Assembly: GCA_049724395.1 (NCBI GenBank)
Contig: JAUGWO010000060.1
Coordinates: 186,001 to 250,000 of the forward strand
DNA: 64,000 bases
Direction of reading: 5' to 3'
Source: Spongospora subterranea f. sp. subterranea
Taxonomy: Eukaryota > Endomyxa: Phytomyxea > Phytomyxea > Plasmodiophorida
Part shown: positions 1 through 10,980 of the stretch, one piece after another
Numbering within the stretch: position 1 is the stretch's first letter
Layout: each line of letters starts with the position of its first letter
Position numbers and translations under genes: made by a program
The notes under the pieces: model-generated
Database searches by the model: none
The model's input: only the letters and a program-made list of their open reading frames with translations
What the model was told of the DNA's origin: nothing

Positions 1-102
1 CAAGGGCGGAAAATCGGAAAACGGATACAAAAACAATCGGGGCATGCTGTTAACTCGGCATTTAATACGGAGTTCGGCACGGTTTATGAAACCAGATAAT
101 TG

Positions 103-1285
103 AAATCGCAACTGAACGAGGAATGCACAGGACGCTCTGATCACAGTTTGGAATCAGTTTACCATTGATCAATCATCAGATCTACTGCCGGCAATCCAAG
201 ATCTACTGTTGGATTCATTTTGCGTCCGTACAATCTGGCAAGAAACATACTTGCTGTCAATGCTCTATCGTTTCGTTATCTTCTCTTCAATGATGCCTGA
301 CGATACAACAGGATATTCGTTTCGAAGCCTTTAAAAAATCAGTTCATCGTTGCCGAATTTTTTTTTATCGGCCGCTCCATTGCCATCATGGAGCTGATGT
401 CAGATACGTGGAACCCCAAAACCCAAGAACTAATTTCAGACATGTAAGCAGAATCTCAGCTCTCATTTCACCAATATTCTTTCAAACTGTTTGCGGTTTT
501 CCTGAGCATTCACATCATTGTGCGATTTCATTTTTTGAGTAAGATCAAGCGAGAAAAAACAGTATCATCCGTTCCGATGGCGGGGGTGGTGTCAATTCAC
601 CCTTCAATTGCGTCCGAAACAACTTTTCATTTGAAATTTGGCCAAGGAGCGACAGATCGAACCCCAACAACAGGCAGGTATTCAGATCATCAAGTGTGTC
701 TGCCGACAGTTCATCCACCAACTTGGAGAGATTCAGCATCGAAATTGAGAAGCCAAGAAGCCATTGTTGGCTGACGTCAAAATTTGACCATGATCATCGG
801 ACCATCAAAACATTGGCATATCCGGCTGGGAACTGATGGATACTGACAACAGCCTGAGTATCTCCCGGACGCAATTGAAGGGTGAATTGACACCATCCGA
901 ATGTAAGAATATTGGGGAAATGAGTGCTGAGATTCTGCTTACATGCCTGAAATTGGTTCTTGGCGAGTGGGATTCCAAGTATGTGACATCAGCTCCATGG
1001 TGGCCATGGAGCGGCCGATAAACTGAATTTCCGACAACGATGAACTGATTTTTTACAGGCTTCGAAACGAATATCCTGTTGTATTGTCAGGCATCATTGA
1101 AGAGAAGATAACGAAGCGATAGAGCACTGACAGCAAGTATGCTCTTGCCAGATTGTACGGACGCAAAATGAATCCAACAGTATTTCTTGGATTGCCGGCA
1201 GTAGATCTGATGATTAATCAATGGTAAACTGATTCCAAACTGTGATCAGAGCGCCCTGTGCATACCTCGTTCAGTTGCGAATAAC
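103..1285. repeat. 1.2-kb imperfect inverted repeat (fold-back)
   Basis: The sequence from about 103 to 486 reappears reverse-complemented at about 899-1285, for example around the shared block with GCCGGCAATCC. A further inner block at 583-617 (GGTGTCAATTCACCCTTCAA) is mirrored at 867-895. The arms differ by scattered substitutions, and the left arm carries about 90 extra bases (roughly 490-580). The centre of about 250 bases is unique. I see no long open reading frame and no recognisable transposase inside. It may be a fold-back or MITE-like element, or an old inverted duplication. The divergence between the arms argues against a simple library artefact. Confidence 0.8.
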
Positions 1286-2772
1286 TCAAAATTACGCAAT
1301 ACAATGGCGTATGTAGACCAACGTGAATCTGCTCCAATAACGATGTTAACTTGTGCAATTTGAAACAACGTTTACGCGCAGATTTGTCCAAAAGTTGATG
1401 AAAAAAACAATGGAGCTTCGCAGCAACAATCCTTCGTGGTTTCTGGGTAGTCTCAGCTCGAGAGTTTCCAAACCGCAACGTATCTAGCACATCTTGATTA
1501 TATATGCAGGTGAAAAACTAACAAATGGAGAAAGCAACAACTCCGTTTATTATTGTTCAAGGACTATTCTTACGGATGTGTTTGGATAGTCAATCAAGCG
1601 ATTTTCCATCGGTTCTCCGACCATCTTACAGCATTTGAGCTGCTACAAGACAGGTTTCTGGCGTCATACACCTATCAAAGGACCGTGCCTTATCAATAAT
1701 TGCATCAATCACTGTTCTGCAGCGATTGAAAAACCTTTTCTCGTTGCCTTGTCACCATTTGGTTCCCCATCTCCTCTCCAAATCGGACTGCTGGACCTTC
1801 ACCTATTCCTTCAGACCAGTCTCAACATAGGTCCACCATAAAATGAATTCCTCTGATCATCTCGTAGGAACTGGGTTCGCACCATAACCTCCGCCTGCAT
1901 GACCGGATGTCCGACATCACATGGCTCTGTTGGACATTCATCTCGTAATTTTTGCCATTGGGAACCGGCACCCTGCCAGAAAGTTAATCACAAAAATTCT
2001 CCCGCAATTTCGACAGACTTAGCGAAATCGGATCGATTGTAAATGTGATGGTTGGTAAATATATCAATAATCCATAGCCGGTGATTTGGATACTGACACC
2101 TTAACTCGACAATGTTTGTATGTATTAGTTTAATGGATGGTTGCTTGAGCGGTGACCATTCTGTTTAGTTTGAGCACATTAGCATGAAATACCAGCCAGC
2201 TGTTGACCGAAACAAGATTCAAATTCGATTTTTCCTAGTAGCTCCGATGAGTCCGGATGATTCGACTCACGACAAATGAAGAATGGCACTTGTCAGCCTA
2301 GCGGCTACTTAAAGACGTAAAGTGCATGAAAGTCGACATTATATGGCTACAAATAAGGTGTGCTTAGCGCAAGTTTACTGGGCATGAACAAAAATGAATC
2401 GGAAAAGAAACCAATTGTGATTTGGGAGCGTCAATACATGTTTTTGGCGCGCATGCTGAGTGCGAGGGGGGGGGGTTACGTCCCTACTCCAGTGGGCGTA
2501 ACCCTAGCTAGATACAGTACGCTGTCATGTTGTTGATTTATCCTCATTGATCTGTCTTCGCATTGTTTTTCCAATTCTCTCCTTGTAATGTCATGGAGAA
2601 AATCGCTGCTAACCTCATAGAATGTGTCGGGGGTGATCGAAATACAGTTGCCTCATTCACTGAACTCCTTAAGCCGTGCACCGCGTTCAACAAGGTTTTC
2701 CCTGGATGATAGCGCATAAAATTCACAAGCTCACACCTTGGTTACCTTAGGTTGAAGCATTTAATATACGCC
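1286..2772. other. Intergenic stretch, no gene seen
   Basis: I find only short open frames of 60-70 codons with no family resemblance and no exon-like splice pattern. A run of G occurs near 2466. Nothing here is supported as a gene. Confidence 0.5.
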
Positions 2773-5700
2773 ATGCACGTAAAAAAAGTTGGAAGAAAAG
2801 CTGCAGATCTTTCTCAATTCAAGGAAAGAATAGATCAGATTGACAAGTTGACTGATTGGTAGGTGAACAATACTGCCCGTTCGCATATGCTCTAATAACT
2901 TTCGTAGTCCGGTCAATGTCGATCAGTTTCTGCATGTTCTTGGTCATATTATTGATGACCCATCAACACGGTAGGTTTTTTCTCAAATTTCTGCTTCGAA
3001 GAACATGACAGTTCAACATTAGATCTATCATTTGCTCTGTGGCTTCTTCTAAACGTAAAGAAACCATGGCAAACGCTTCCATCTCTACATCATCAAGGAG
3101 GTTGTCATCGTCATTTTCCACATCGATGAATACAACAGCAATGTTTGACGCATTGCCAGTTCAACCGACCACACCTCACAAAACGACACCTTGTAAAGTC
3201 TAAATGCGTTGGACCGCTTCAATTACCGACTTGTTTTAGCGGTTTCCATGCACCGGTCTTTACCGACTATGCCATCTAAATCAAGTACCATCGCTGAAAC
3301 CAAGAGTTTGCCTGTGCAGAGCATATCTGGTGCAAATTTCTAAGCATCTCTGGTTCGATGCCAAGTTTACTTTATCTTTCAGATCGCAATACCCAGGTTG
3401 GCTTATCCTTTAGTGAAACAATATCGCTGCGATCATATAGAGGCTATTATGGTATTTTAAACACATTCATCATGTTTCAACTCTCTAAATTTGTTTAGGA
3501 GCCGTTTGTGATCTCGACTTCAATGCGACCTGGCCGATACCTGTCCCACTATCGGTTGTCAATGCATCGAACAGACGGTGTCGTGGATCTATAAATTATG
3601 GAGACGTATATCCCATTTTAACAAGTATATCTTGATTTTAACTATGGGGTTTCAGGTTGTACTTTTCACAAACGGGTCATTATATCTAGGGGCCGAGGGC
3701 TCTGGGAACATTTCCATGATCAACGCAGTTGCTGATTCAAGGATTAAATGGACCGTATTACCAGGTTCCGATGCTATCTTGTTGTTAGTTCATGGGTCTG
3801 AATACTCGATTGAATAGCTGGATCTGCCCTTGATGAAAGCAGAATACATGTCAATGATCGGGTCGTTCTGAAGTCCTGTTTCGCCACTCTGCTATACTGC
3901 AACCCAGGTATGGCCTCAAATGCTTTCTCGAACAGGAGTATTCACCGCATGATGAAGACGGCTCTGTCAATTGTAACTGCAGTGACACATCCTTCCCCGG
4001 GGTCACGTGGACGATATCCAAATCCTCCATCCCTTTCGCGCCAAAATGGTTAGATGATCTTTATGATATATCTATGTTTTCATTTTCCAAGGATGGAGGG
4101 AGATTCTCTAATGTAACCGACAAACGCGAGCAAGTAGGAACGTTTATTATTGTGGGCAATTGTCATCACAGCATTATCGTACAGGAACTCGCCTTTGCCC
4201 GCGCTGTTAGGTCATGTTTACTTGGCATTCCAAGTGATCTGATTAGATTGGCCTCTTCAGGAGGCTCGGGTACACCTCCATCTTTTGTGCTATCCGTTAT
4301 GGAAAACCTTCCTGTTACTCTCAAGTTCCAAGCGGAACGTTTTTTGCCAACTGCTAATTGTTATTTAACAGTCAAGTCAGAAATTCAGGTGAATAAGCAT
4401 ATCTCAAAATTCATCAGTGTTCATTTTCGTTTTAGAGAAGATCAAGGTATGAGTTCGGGTTTGTCAGTCAGGCACTTGCGGCGTCGATTGAACAAGTTCT
4501 TGAGGTCTTCAAGTATTGCGGTCAATATCATCTGTGCTGATTGTTCCTAGACGTACATGATTAAGGTTACTCAGTTGGAAAAAGAGCCGCTGCAAACGCT
4601 GTGGTTTCATCTGCAAGACGAAATATACAAAATCAAGTTATTGCACAAGTTAGTTGAGGGCGTGATCAACGCTTCGGGAGGATTGCTACTTCATGAGGTC
4701 TACAAGCTTTACTGCTCTCAAGGGTTGTTCAAGTTGTCGTTTTGATCCGACTGATCCAAACTGATTTTTTTGCAGAGATGGTGTCAGCCGTCAACTGTTT
4801 CACAAACTGATGTCTGATGTGGCGACTCCGTATTTCAAAATGCTTTCTCAATGGATTCATTTCGGCGTTGTTGAAGATCCGTATGAGGAATTTCAAATCA
4901 GTGTGCGTCCATCCGACTTTTTTCGAACCTCGCTGTGTGAATTTCTAATGCTCAGGTTCGCCATGATCTAACCAAGGATAATCTCGAAAAAGAATTCAAT
5001 GATGCCTTTTGGGTAACGTTTCTATATTCTGAATACTTTACGCTCTGATGCTCTTGTAAATTAGGATGACAGATACGTGATTCGATCCGAAATGGTGCCA
5101 TCCTTTTTGTCGCAATTTTCATCCCAGATACTGCTTACTGGAAAATATTTGAACGTTTTGAGGCAATGCAGCCTAAAACGATGTCTAAACATATCCAAGA
5201 AGTCAGGAGCCAATCCATCTTCGTTTTGCTTTGATGCTCCGCAGTAACCAACTTTGCCTAACTGCGTTTTCATTTCTCACCGTATTTTGCAAGGAACGGG
5301 AAAATCATCGAGGCCGCATTTCGAATTGCAAGCGCCGATCTTCTAGATGTGCTTCTAACTGAAAACCATCTTCCGGATCATTTGAGGTGGATGAGCATCC
5401 ATTCTTCGCCTGATCTGAACATTTTCCAGGTGTATATACCGATATTTCTTGCATGGTCAGGGAGATTTTTTTGTCAACTTTCTTGATAGCGCGGAAGCCG
5501 AGTTAAGCCGTCCTTCTTCTGCACAATCACTAAATCGTCTGCAGTCACTGCTGGATCTGGCATTTTCATCAATCCCGGATAATCCACTTCACGATCGTAT
5601 TCATTGCCGCCTTGAGCAATACACATTGGTTCAAAAAATGTTGGTAGTTTAGTAGTGTGAGCAAACGCAGATACTAAAATATAATGTCTAGGAATGTCAT

Positions 5701-6739
5701 TCATACGCTTGCTAGGGAAACACTGGTCGGAGGAGCGCATCCGGGCATTGATGGTTTCACAGCTAAAGCATCGTTCACAGGAATCGAGGTATGGGCGAGG
5801 ATTTTCGCGAGTTCCTATGTTGATGTGGGGATAGGCTTTTACTCTAGATTACAACGTTTCGTGGCCTTTGTCTTTGATTCTTTCCAAAAAAGCGCTCACC
5901 AAATATCAATTGATCTTCCGCCATTTGTTTTATATCAAGCATGTCGATCGGCAGGTTGGGATCACCTGGAAATATCAGCAACGGTCAGGCACCAAATTTT
6001 TTATGTCACGTGCTCTCAAACTTGTTTTCCGTTCAGACTGAGAGAGCTCTCTCTCTCCTCCACCTTCTCTTTGTCGCTTGCTCTCAGGCTTCGTATGATG
6101 CATTTCTTACAGAACCTTCAGTTTTATTTGACGATCGAAGTATTGGAACCAAATTATCGTAAATTAGAGCAAGCTCTTTTGGCCGACGATGTCAACACTG
6201 TCGATCGCGTGCGCAGAAATGTTTTATATATTTTCGTGAAATGTAACTATGTTTTTTCAGGTTATTGAAGCGCACGATCAATTCTTGGATACCTGTCTTA
6301 AGGAATGTCTGCTGACAAACCACAACATATTGCAAAGCCTCACATCTCTGTTATCATCCTGTTTGATTTTTGCCCGAAATATGAACAATTATCATGCATC
6401 TTTTGAACTGCTAGAGTAACACTTGTAGGATATTCGTTTGTATTTTTTAATGTTCATGAGTTTAGGTTAACACAAAATGCAACTCCAATAAGTGGCTCAA
6501 AAAGACGCAAACGTCTGGCAATGCTGTCATCTCAGGTTATGGCTGCAGGTCAAAACAGCGATTACGTCGAGATGATTGCGAAGTTTCTGGAAAAGTTCGA
6601 CCAGAAGCTGACGGGACTAATCGAGCAGCTGACCGAAAGGGCCAACACATTGCACGAATCACACATGATGAATCTTTGCACTCGCCTGGATTACAACTCA
6701 TATTATCATGATAGGCGACACGCCAATAATCCATCTTAA
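2773..6739 (+). CDS. GCP2: Gamma-tubulin complex component 2 (GCP2/Spc97 family)
   Basis: This is a core subunit of the gamma-tubulin small complex, which nucleates microtubules at spindle poles or basal bodies. The conserved GCP grip motifs can be read across many exons: YFKMLSQWIHFGVVEDPYEE near 4830-4900, followed by an exon at about 5068-5170 with RYVIRSEMVPSFL and ILLTGKYLNVLRQC. The C-terminal grip2 part has MMHFLQNLQFYLTIEVLEP (about 6090-6150) and then AHDQFLDTCLKECLL (about 6270-6320). The start at 2773 is the first ATG of an exon that splices cleanly (49-nt intron 2864-2912) into further coding sequence; an earlier start cannot be excluded. Introns are about 45-60 nt. The GCP2 rather than GCP3 assignment rests on my reading of the grip1 region and is less certain than the family. 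Confidence 0.85.
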
Positions 6740-6931
6740 ATTCTGATTAGCAATCACCAACCAAAAATCGCATTTTTCAATTCCGTAGTTGAACTATCCA
6801 CACTGTAGATTACCTAATGGCCGTTCCATCTCGCTGAATAGGCTTTTTTAAGTTCGAATTGATATTGTTGTCTTAATAGTCAGCGAGGACCCTGCCGGTA
6901 CCTACACTGCACTCCGCGCGTTATTGTCAAA

Positions 6932-8335
6932 ATGAGTGTTTTTGGGCAGATATTGCGGGTGTCTACTTTCGGAGAGAGCCATTGCCCTGCGGTTGGCTGC
7001 GTTATTGATGGCGTACCGGCGCGCATGCGGCTTTCAGCAGATGATGTGCAAATTCAGTTGAATCGCAGACGTCCGGGGCAATCGACCATGACCACGGCAA
7101 GAGATGAATCAGATCTGGTCACGATATTATCTGGTGTAGAGCATGGGTATACATTAGGAACGCCCATCGCCCTCCTCGTTCACAATCGCGATCAGCGTCC
7201 ATCTGATTACTCTGACCTGGTCGACGTCCCTCGGCCGTCCCATGCCGACTATACATATCAGGTAGCTCAAGTATAAGAGTGACGGCGACCAATAACTGGA
7301 TTCGTCCATTATGCAGGCCAAGTACGGCATCAGAGCTTCATCCGGTGGAGGCAGATCTAGTGCGCGTGAAACTATCGGCAGAGTTGCTGCAGGAGCCATT
7401 GCTGTAATCAATTACTGACTTACAAAAATATGGGTGCCTTGTTCAGCTTTGTGTAGGAAAAGTGGCTTTCTGAAAAATATGGACTGAACATTGTTGCGTT
7501 TGTTTCATCCGTTGGAAACATATCAATGTCGGAGAAGGTGAATTTATTTATCGACCAATGTTTCATCATACATTGTTGATTTGCTGTCGACTACAGATAT
7601 GTTGGAACAACTGGTCTAGAGAACAGGTTGATCAGTCTCCAGTTCGTTGTCCCGATCTCGATGCATCCGAGAAGATGTGCTCTTTGATTGAGCACGTCAA
7701 GGCACAATCTGATTCAATTGGTGGGATTGTCAGTTGCGTTATAACCAATGTCCCACAAGGTTGGGGAGAGCCAGTATTTGACCGCCTGGTAGGGATATAG
7801 CGTTTTTGGACTGATTGCATGTTCAACATTAATGCAACATAGGAAGCTAGTCTGGCTCGTGCCATGTTATCGATTCCAGCAACCAAAGTAAAAATCTACT
7901 CAGTTTGGGCGTCTTGACTAACGTATAGAATAGGGTTTCGAAGTAGGATCAGGATTTGCTGGTAGCACACAGCTAGGGTCAGAACATAACGATGCGTTTA
8001 CTGCATCGGAACATCAAGGCGAAAGCATGTTGACTACAGCAACTAACAGAAGCGGAGGTATTCAGGGAGGAATAAGTAATGGCTGTCCGATATATTTCCG
8101 TGTTGCGTTCAAGCCGCCTGCAACCATTGGCAAGGCTCAGGAAACAGCTACATTTTCCGGAGAAAATGTAGTTCTTCAAGCTAGTGGGCGCCATGATCCT
8201 TGCGTTGTGCCCAGAGCGGTTGCTATCGTTGAAAGTATGGCTGCATTAGTCTTGGCGGATGCTGCGTGCTTGCAAGAATCTCGAATTTCATCTTCTAGTT
8301 GTTACAACATCGTTGGCAAATGCAATTCCCACTAA
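6932..8335 (+). CDS. ARO2: Chorismate synthase
   Basis: It converts 5-enolpyruvylshikimate-3-phosphate to chorismate, the last step of the shikimate pathway. The N-terminus reads [20 protein letters not shown], with the family's GESH segment. [18 protein letters not shown] and [20 protein letters not shown] follow. The last exon has [27 protein letters not shown] and [11 protein letters not shown]. All are chorismate synthase signatures, and the GESHC form resembles fungal and plant enzymes. At least five exons are joined by introns of about 50 nt, for example 7267-7315 and 7402-7456. The protein appears complete and of usual length. No other shikimate gene is in the window. The gene lies tail to tail with RAD9, about 65 bases apart. 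Confidence 0.95.
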
Positions 8336-8400
8336 TTCAAAATTCAAATTGTGTTAAGTAACTATCAACAAACCTTTGGATATCATATCATAGGCAATGG

Positions 8401-9485
8401 TTATGAAGAACGGACTCGTTTTAATTGTGGCGGTGGAGGAGTTCCAGGGACATCATCTTCCGACATTTCCGATTCTGTTTGAGACATGGATGCCGTACTA
8501 GATGATTTTGACGGCTTATCAACTTGTCGAACTTGCTTAACTGAGGTTTGATTTGTAAGAAAAGTCGCAGGAACTTCGGGGGTTACAATATTTTCTTCAT
8601 TGGATAGACCGTCTTCGCTGGCAAATGTAGAAATTGCTACGTTGAAGACCCATTGATCAGAGCAGTCATTGAGATCGGCTGAGCTTAGAAGAATAGGATC
8701 CCCGGCGACGCTGAAAAACATATGCATATTGATACTCACCGACTATTATCACGTCAAAACACGAAAAGGATTCCCAGAAAACACGCGCCTCATACCTCAC
8801 AGAACGCCAATACTGACTTTATGTCTTTAACGGTGATCACACTTGCACAACTCGAACTTTCTGCCACTCGGTAAAGCTCAAAATCGTCTGCCAGCAATCG
8901 CACCTCTGTTTGCAATATGTTCGGATCGTCAAATGCAGTATCGTCAACGTATGATCTGATTATCAATTCATTTGGCAGCGCTTGAAATGTTATTTCCTTC
9001 AATGACGGGTGAAACGCATCCAGAGTTTTGTGAAGCCATTTTGCACTTGCAGACAGCGCATTTGGCATGCTTCGCTTATCACAGTTATGTGAATAGATCG
9101 AGCCAGGAATATCATCGCTGCATATATATAATTTTTGCTCAAAACCATGAACGTTGCTGAATTCAAATGATAGTCCGTCAGCATCCAGACGCATTGAAAC
9201 ATTTGAATCCTTCACGTGAGCATTCATTCTTGGCCGCAGCGACCAGAGTAAATTGCGGACAGGCAGACGGCATTTGATTGAGTTATATGAGCCATGGTCA
9301 AACCTTCTGAAGAATGACGCCGACAACTGTAGCGACGCGTATGACGACTGTGAGTCGTTGAGTACGCGCCATAATATGCCTGCCGACGTCACTTCGATGA
9401 TGACCGAGCCGGCAATTCGCCCCATGCAATGCAGTGCACGACTGAGTATTGTTATGTTTTGGGATGATATATCGGCGTCCATCAT
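8401..9485 (-). CDS. RAD9: Checkpoint clamp subunit RAD9
   Basis: RAD9 is the subunit of the PCNA-like RAD9-HUS1-RAD1 ring that is loaded at damaged DNA and activates ATR/Mec1 signalling. The N-terminus has ILSRALHCMGRIAGSVIIEV and SSYASLQLSASFFRRF, matching the RAD9 segment that begins domain 1. Domain 2 has SLKEITFQALPNELIIRSYV and ITVKDIKSVLAFCE. A 53-nt intron (about 8741-8793) joins FCE to SVSINMHMFFSVAGDPILLS, the closing strand pair of the clamp. The tail of about 90 residues is Ser/Thr/acid rich, as in other RAD9 proteins, where it is phosphorylated and binds TopBP1. The start is the ATG at 9485, and the 5' end faces the unknown gene at 9584. Confidence 0.9.
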
Positions 9486-9583
9486 AAAACAATAGGAGAA
9501 TAAACCAGATAATCGCTTGATAATCGGGTTCTGGGGTAACCCCTAATCCACCTGGCTGGTGGCTAACGATACCAGACTGCAGT

Positions 9584-9950
9584 TTGAGCACAGCTCCGCA
9601 AAATAAGACCGTGCTTTACTGGCAGCCGAGCACTGCCCGTGCCGGCATGCCGCCGACGGGAAACGAAGGAAAAATGCCTAGTGTGAATTCACGTGGCGCA
9701 CTACAACAGCTTCGTCTATGCCACTTGGACCCACTTGCTCTAACCGAACCTGGAATATGGAAACGGCGCCTTTTCAATCATGATTTTGTTCATGCGTTAT
9801 GGACTAGCAGGCAATACGTCGGGTATCGCCTGCATGACCACAGTCTTGTGAGCTTGAATCACACCTTTGTTGATTCATTCAGATTATTGGTAATAATTTA
9901 TTTGTGTTCTGGCACGGTTCTAGGTGGATCAGTCGCGTAAACTGAGCTGA
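9584..9950 (+). CDS. Small protein of unknown function
   Basis: The open frame starts at ATG 9584 and reads through TEPGIWKRRLFNHDFVHALW. A candidate 34-nt intron (9890-9923, GTAATA...CTAG) then joins LL to VDQSRKLS and a stop at 9950. I recognise no family. The frame is long for the surrounding base composition, and the start faces RAD9 across only 98 bases, which suggests a shared promoter. The 3' end overlaps the 3' end of the histone-fold gene on the other strand by about 50 bases. Confidence 0.5.
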
Positions 9951-10680
9951 GATATTGATCCCGAGTGGTCATGGGGGGAATGATGTCAAGAAGAAATTCG
10001 AATGCAGGTCGATCCTTTACAGCAGCAGCTATGAAAAGAGAATGAATAAAAGCATTGATGTTCAAAGATGGGAAATACCGAGATCTTTGTACTGCAACGT
10101 TCGCCGAGAATCCCCCTTGGCCTTGGCAAATGCATCCTGAGTTAATCTCCAAATAAATAGCTCCTAAATCAATATTAAAAACTGCAATTTTTCATTGGGC
10201 TGTAATCAGTTTACAGCTGATTTTGCGAGTAAGAAAGATGCATCGCCGCCCAGCATGCTGATTTTAGATTCGGACTTAGCAATGCGACGAACCTTGGTCA
10301 GGGCAAGCATACACGCTCCAGATGGAGCTGGTGGTAAAGTATTATCAAGTGGGCGCTTGACCCTCTTTGGTTTCGGTGGGGCGATCCTAAATCATAACAT
10401 GAATGAACCGGGATGAGCGATCAAAAATCACCACCAACTGTTGAGGAATGACCGCCGATGACGAAAGTGGGTGATGCGCTGTCAGATCGTCATCAGTGGT
10501 GACGGCCATCTGATGATCAGTCTGACTGGACTCTTGTTCCAGATCCGGACTGTATTGGTCCCGACGATCACGCGTATCAGCAGTCTGCTGTCCATGATCG
10601 GGTAACAACAGATCCCTGTCATGCAGGGGCCCACCGTCGTGGTCCACATTCGCAGTCTCCATAACACAATTGCACCTCAC
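9898..10680 (-). CDS. Histone-fold protein of the POLE4/Dpb3/CHRAC1 type
   Basis: Three exons give a protein with a low-complexity N-terminus and a C-terminal H2A/NF-YC-like histone fold. The fold reads ALTKVRRIAKSESKISMLGG, DASFLLAKSA, ELFIWRLTQDAFAKAKG, RRTLQYKDLAAAVKDRP and FEFLLDIIPP. The motif TLQYKDLA...FEFLLDIIP is close to CHRAC1 and POLE4/Dpb3, small histone-fold subunits of the CHRAC/ISWI remodeller or DNA polymerase epsilon. I cannot separate those paralogues from sequence alone. Introns: a 52-nt intron before IAPPKPKRV, one of about 50 nt inside the fold (after KSA), and one of about 50 nt after QYKDL. A basic KPKRVKRP stretch precedes the fold. Start is the ATG at 10680 or, in frame, 10662. 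Confidence 0.8.
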
Positions 10681-10980
10681 TCACCCACAACCACTATTTA
10701 CTGCTTACGGACCTCATCATCCATTACGGAGCAGGTTCCCTCGGGGGCGTAAAAAAAGTCACGATGCCTGCTCTTGACGAACCCGTTTGTATTGGCAGAA
10801 TAATCCTCTTTGAATGGGCGTTGTTGCCGAGTCGACCGGATGCCAACTTTGACTGGATCGATATGTGTACCTGATCGCATCACCAAACCGATATGATGAT
10901 GCGTTAGAAACGGACCATATTTTCTAACCGGAATTGTTCTCCGGATTTTCTTTCGGTTCATTTTTCGGCAGAGACAAGGA

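Noticed and set aside
520-1021. Short frames in the inverted repeat
   Set aside because: They lie in mirrored repeat sequence, have no family resemblance and no splice logic.
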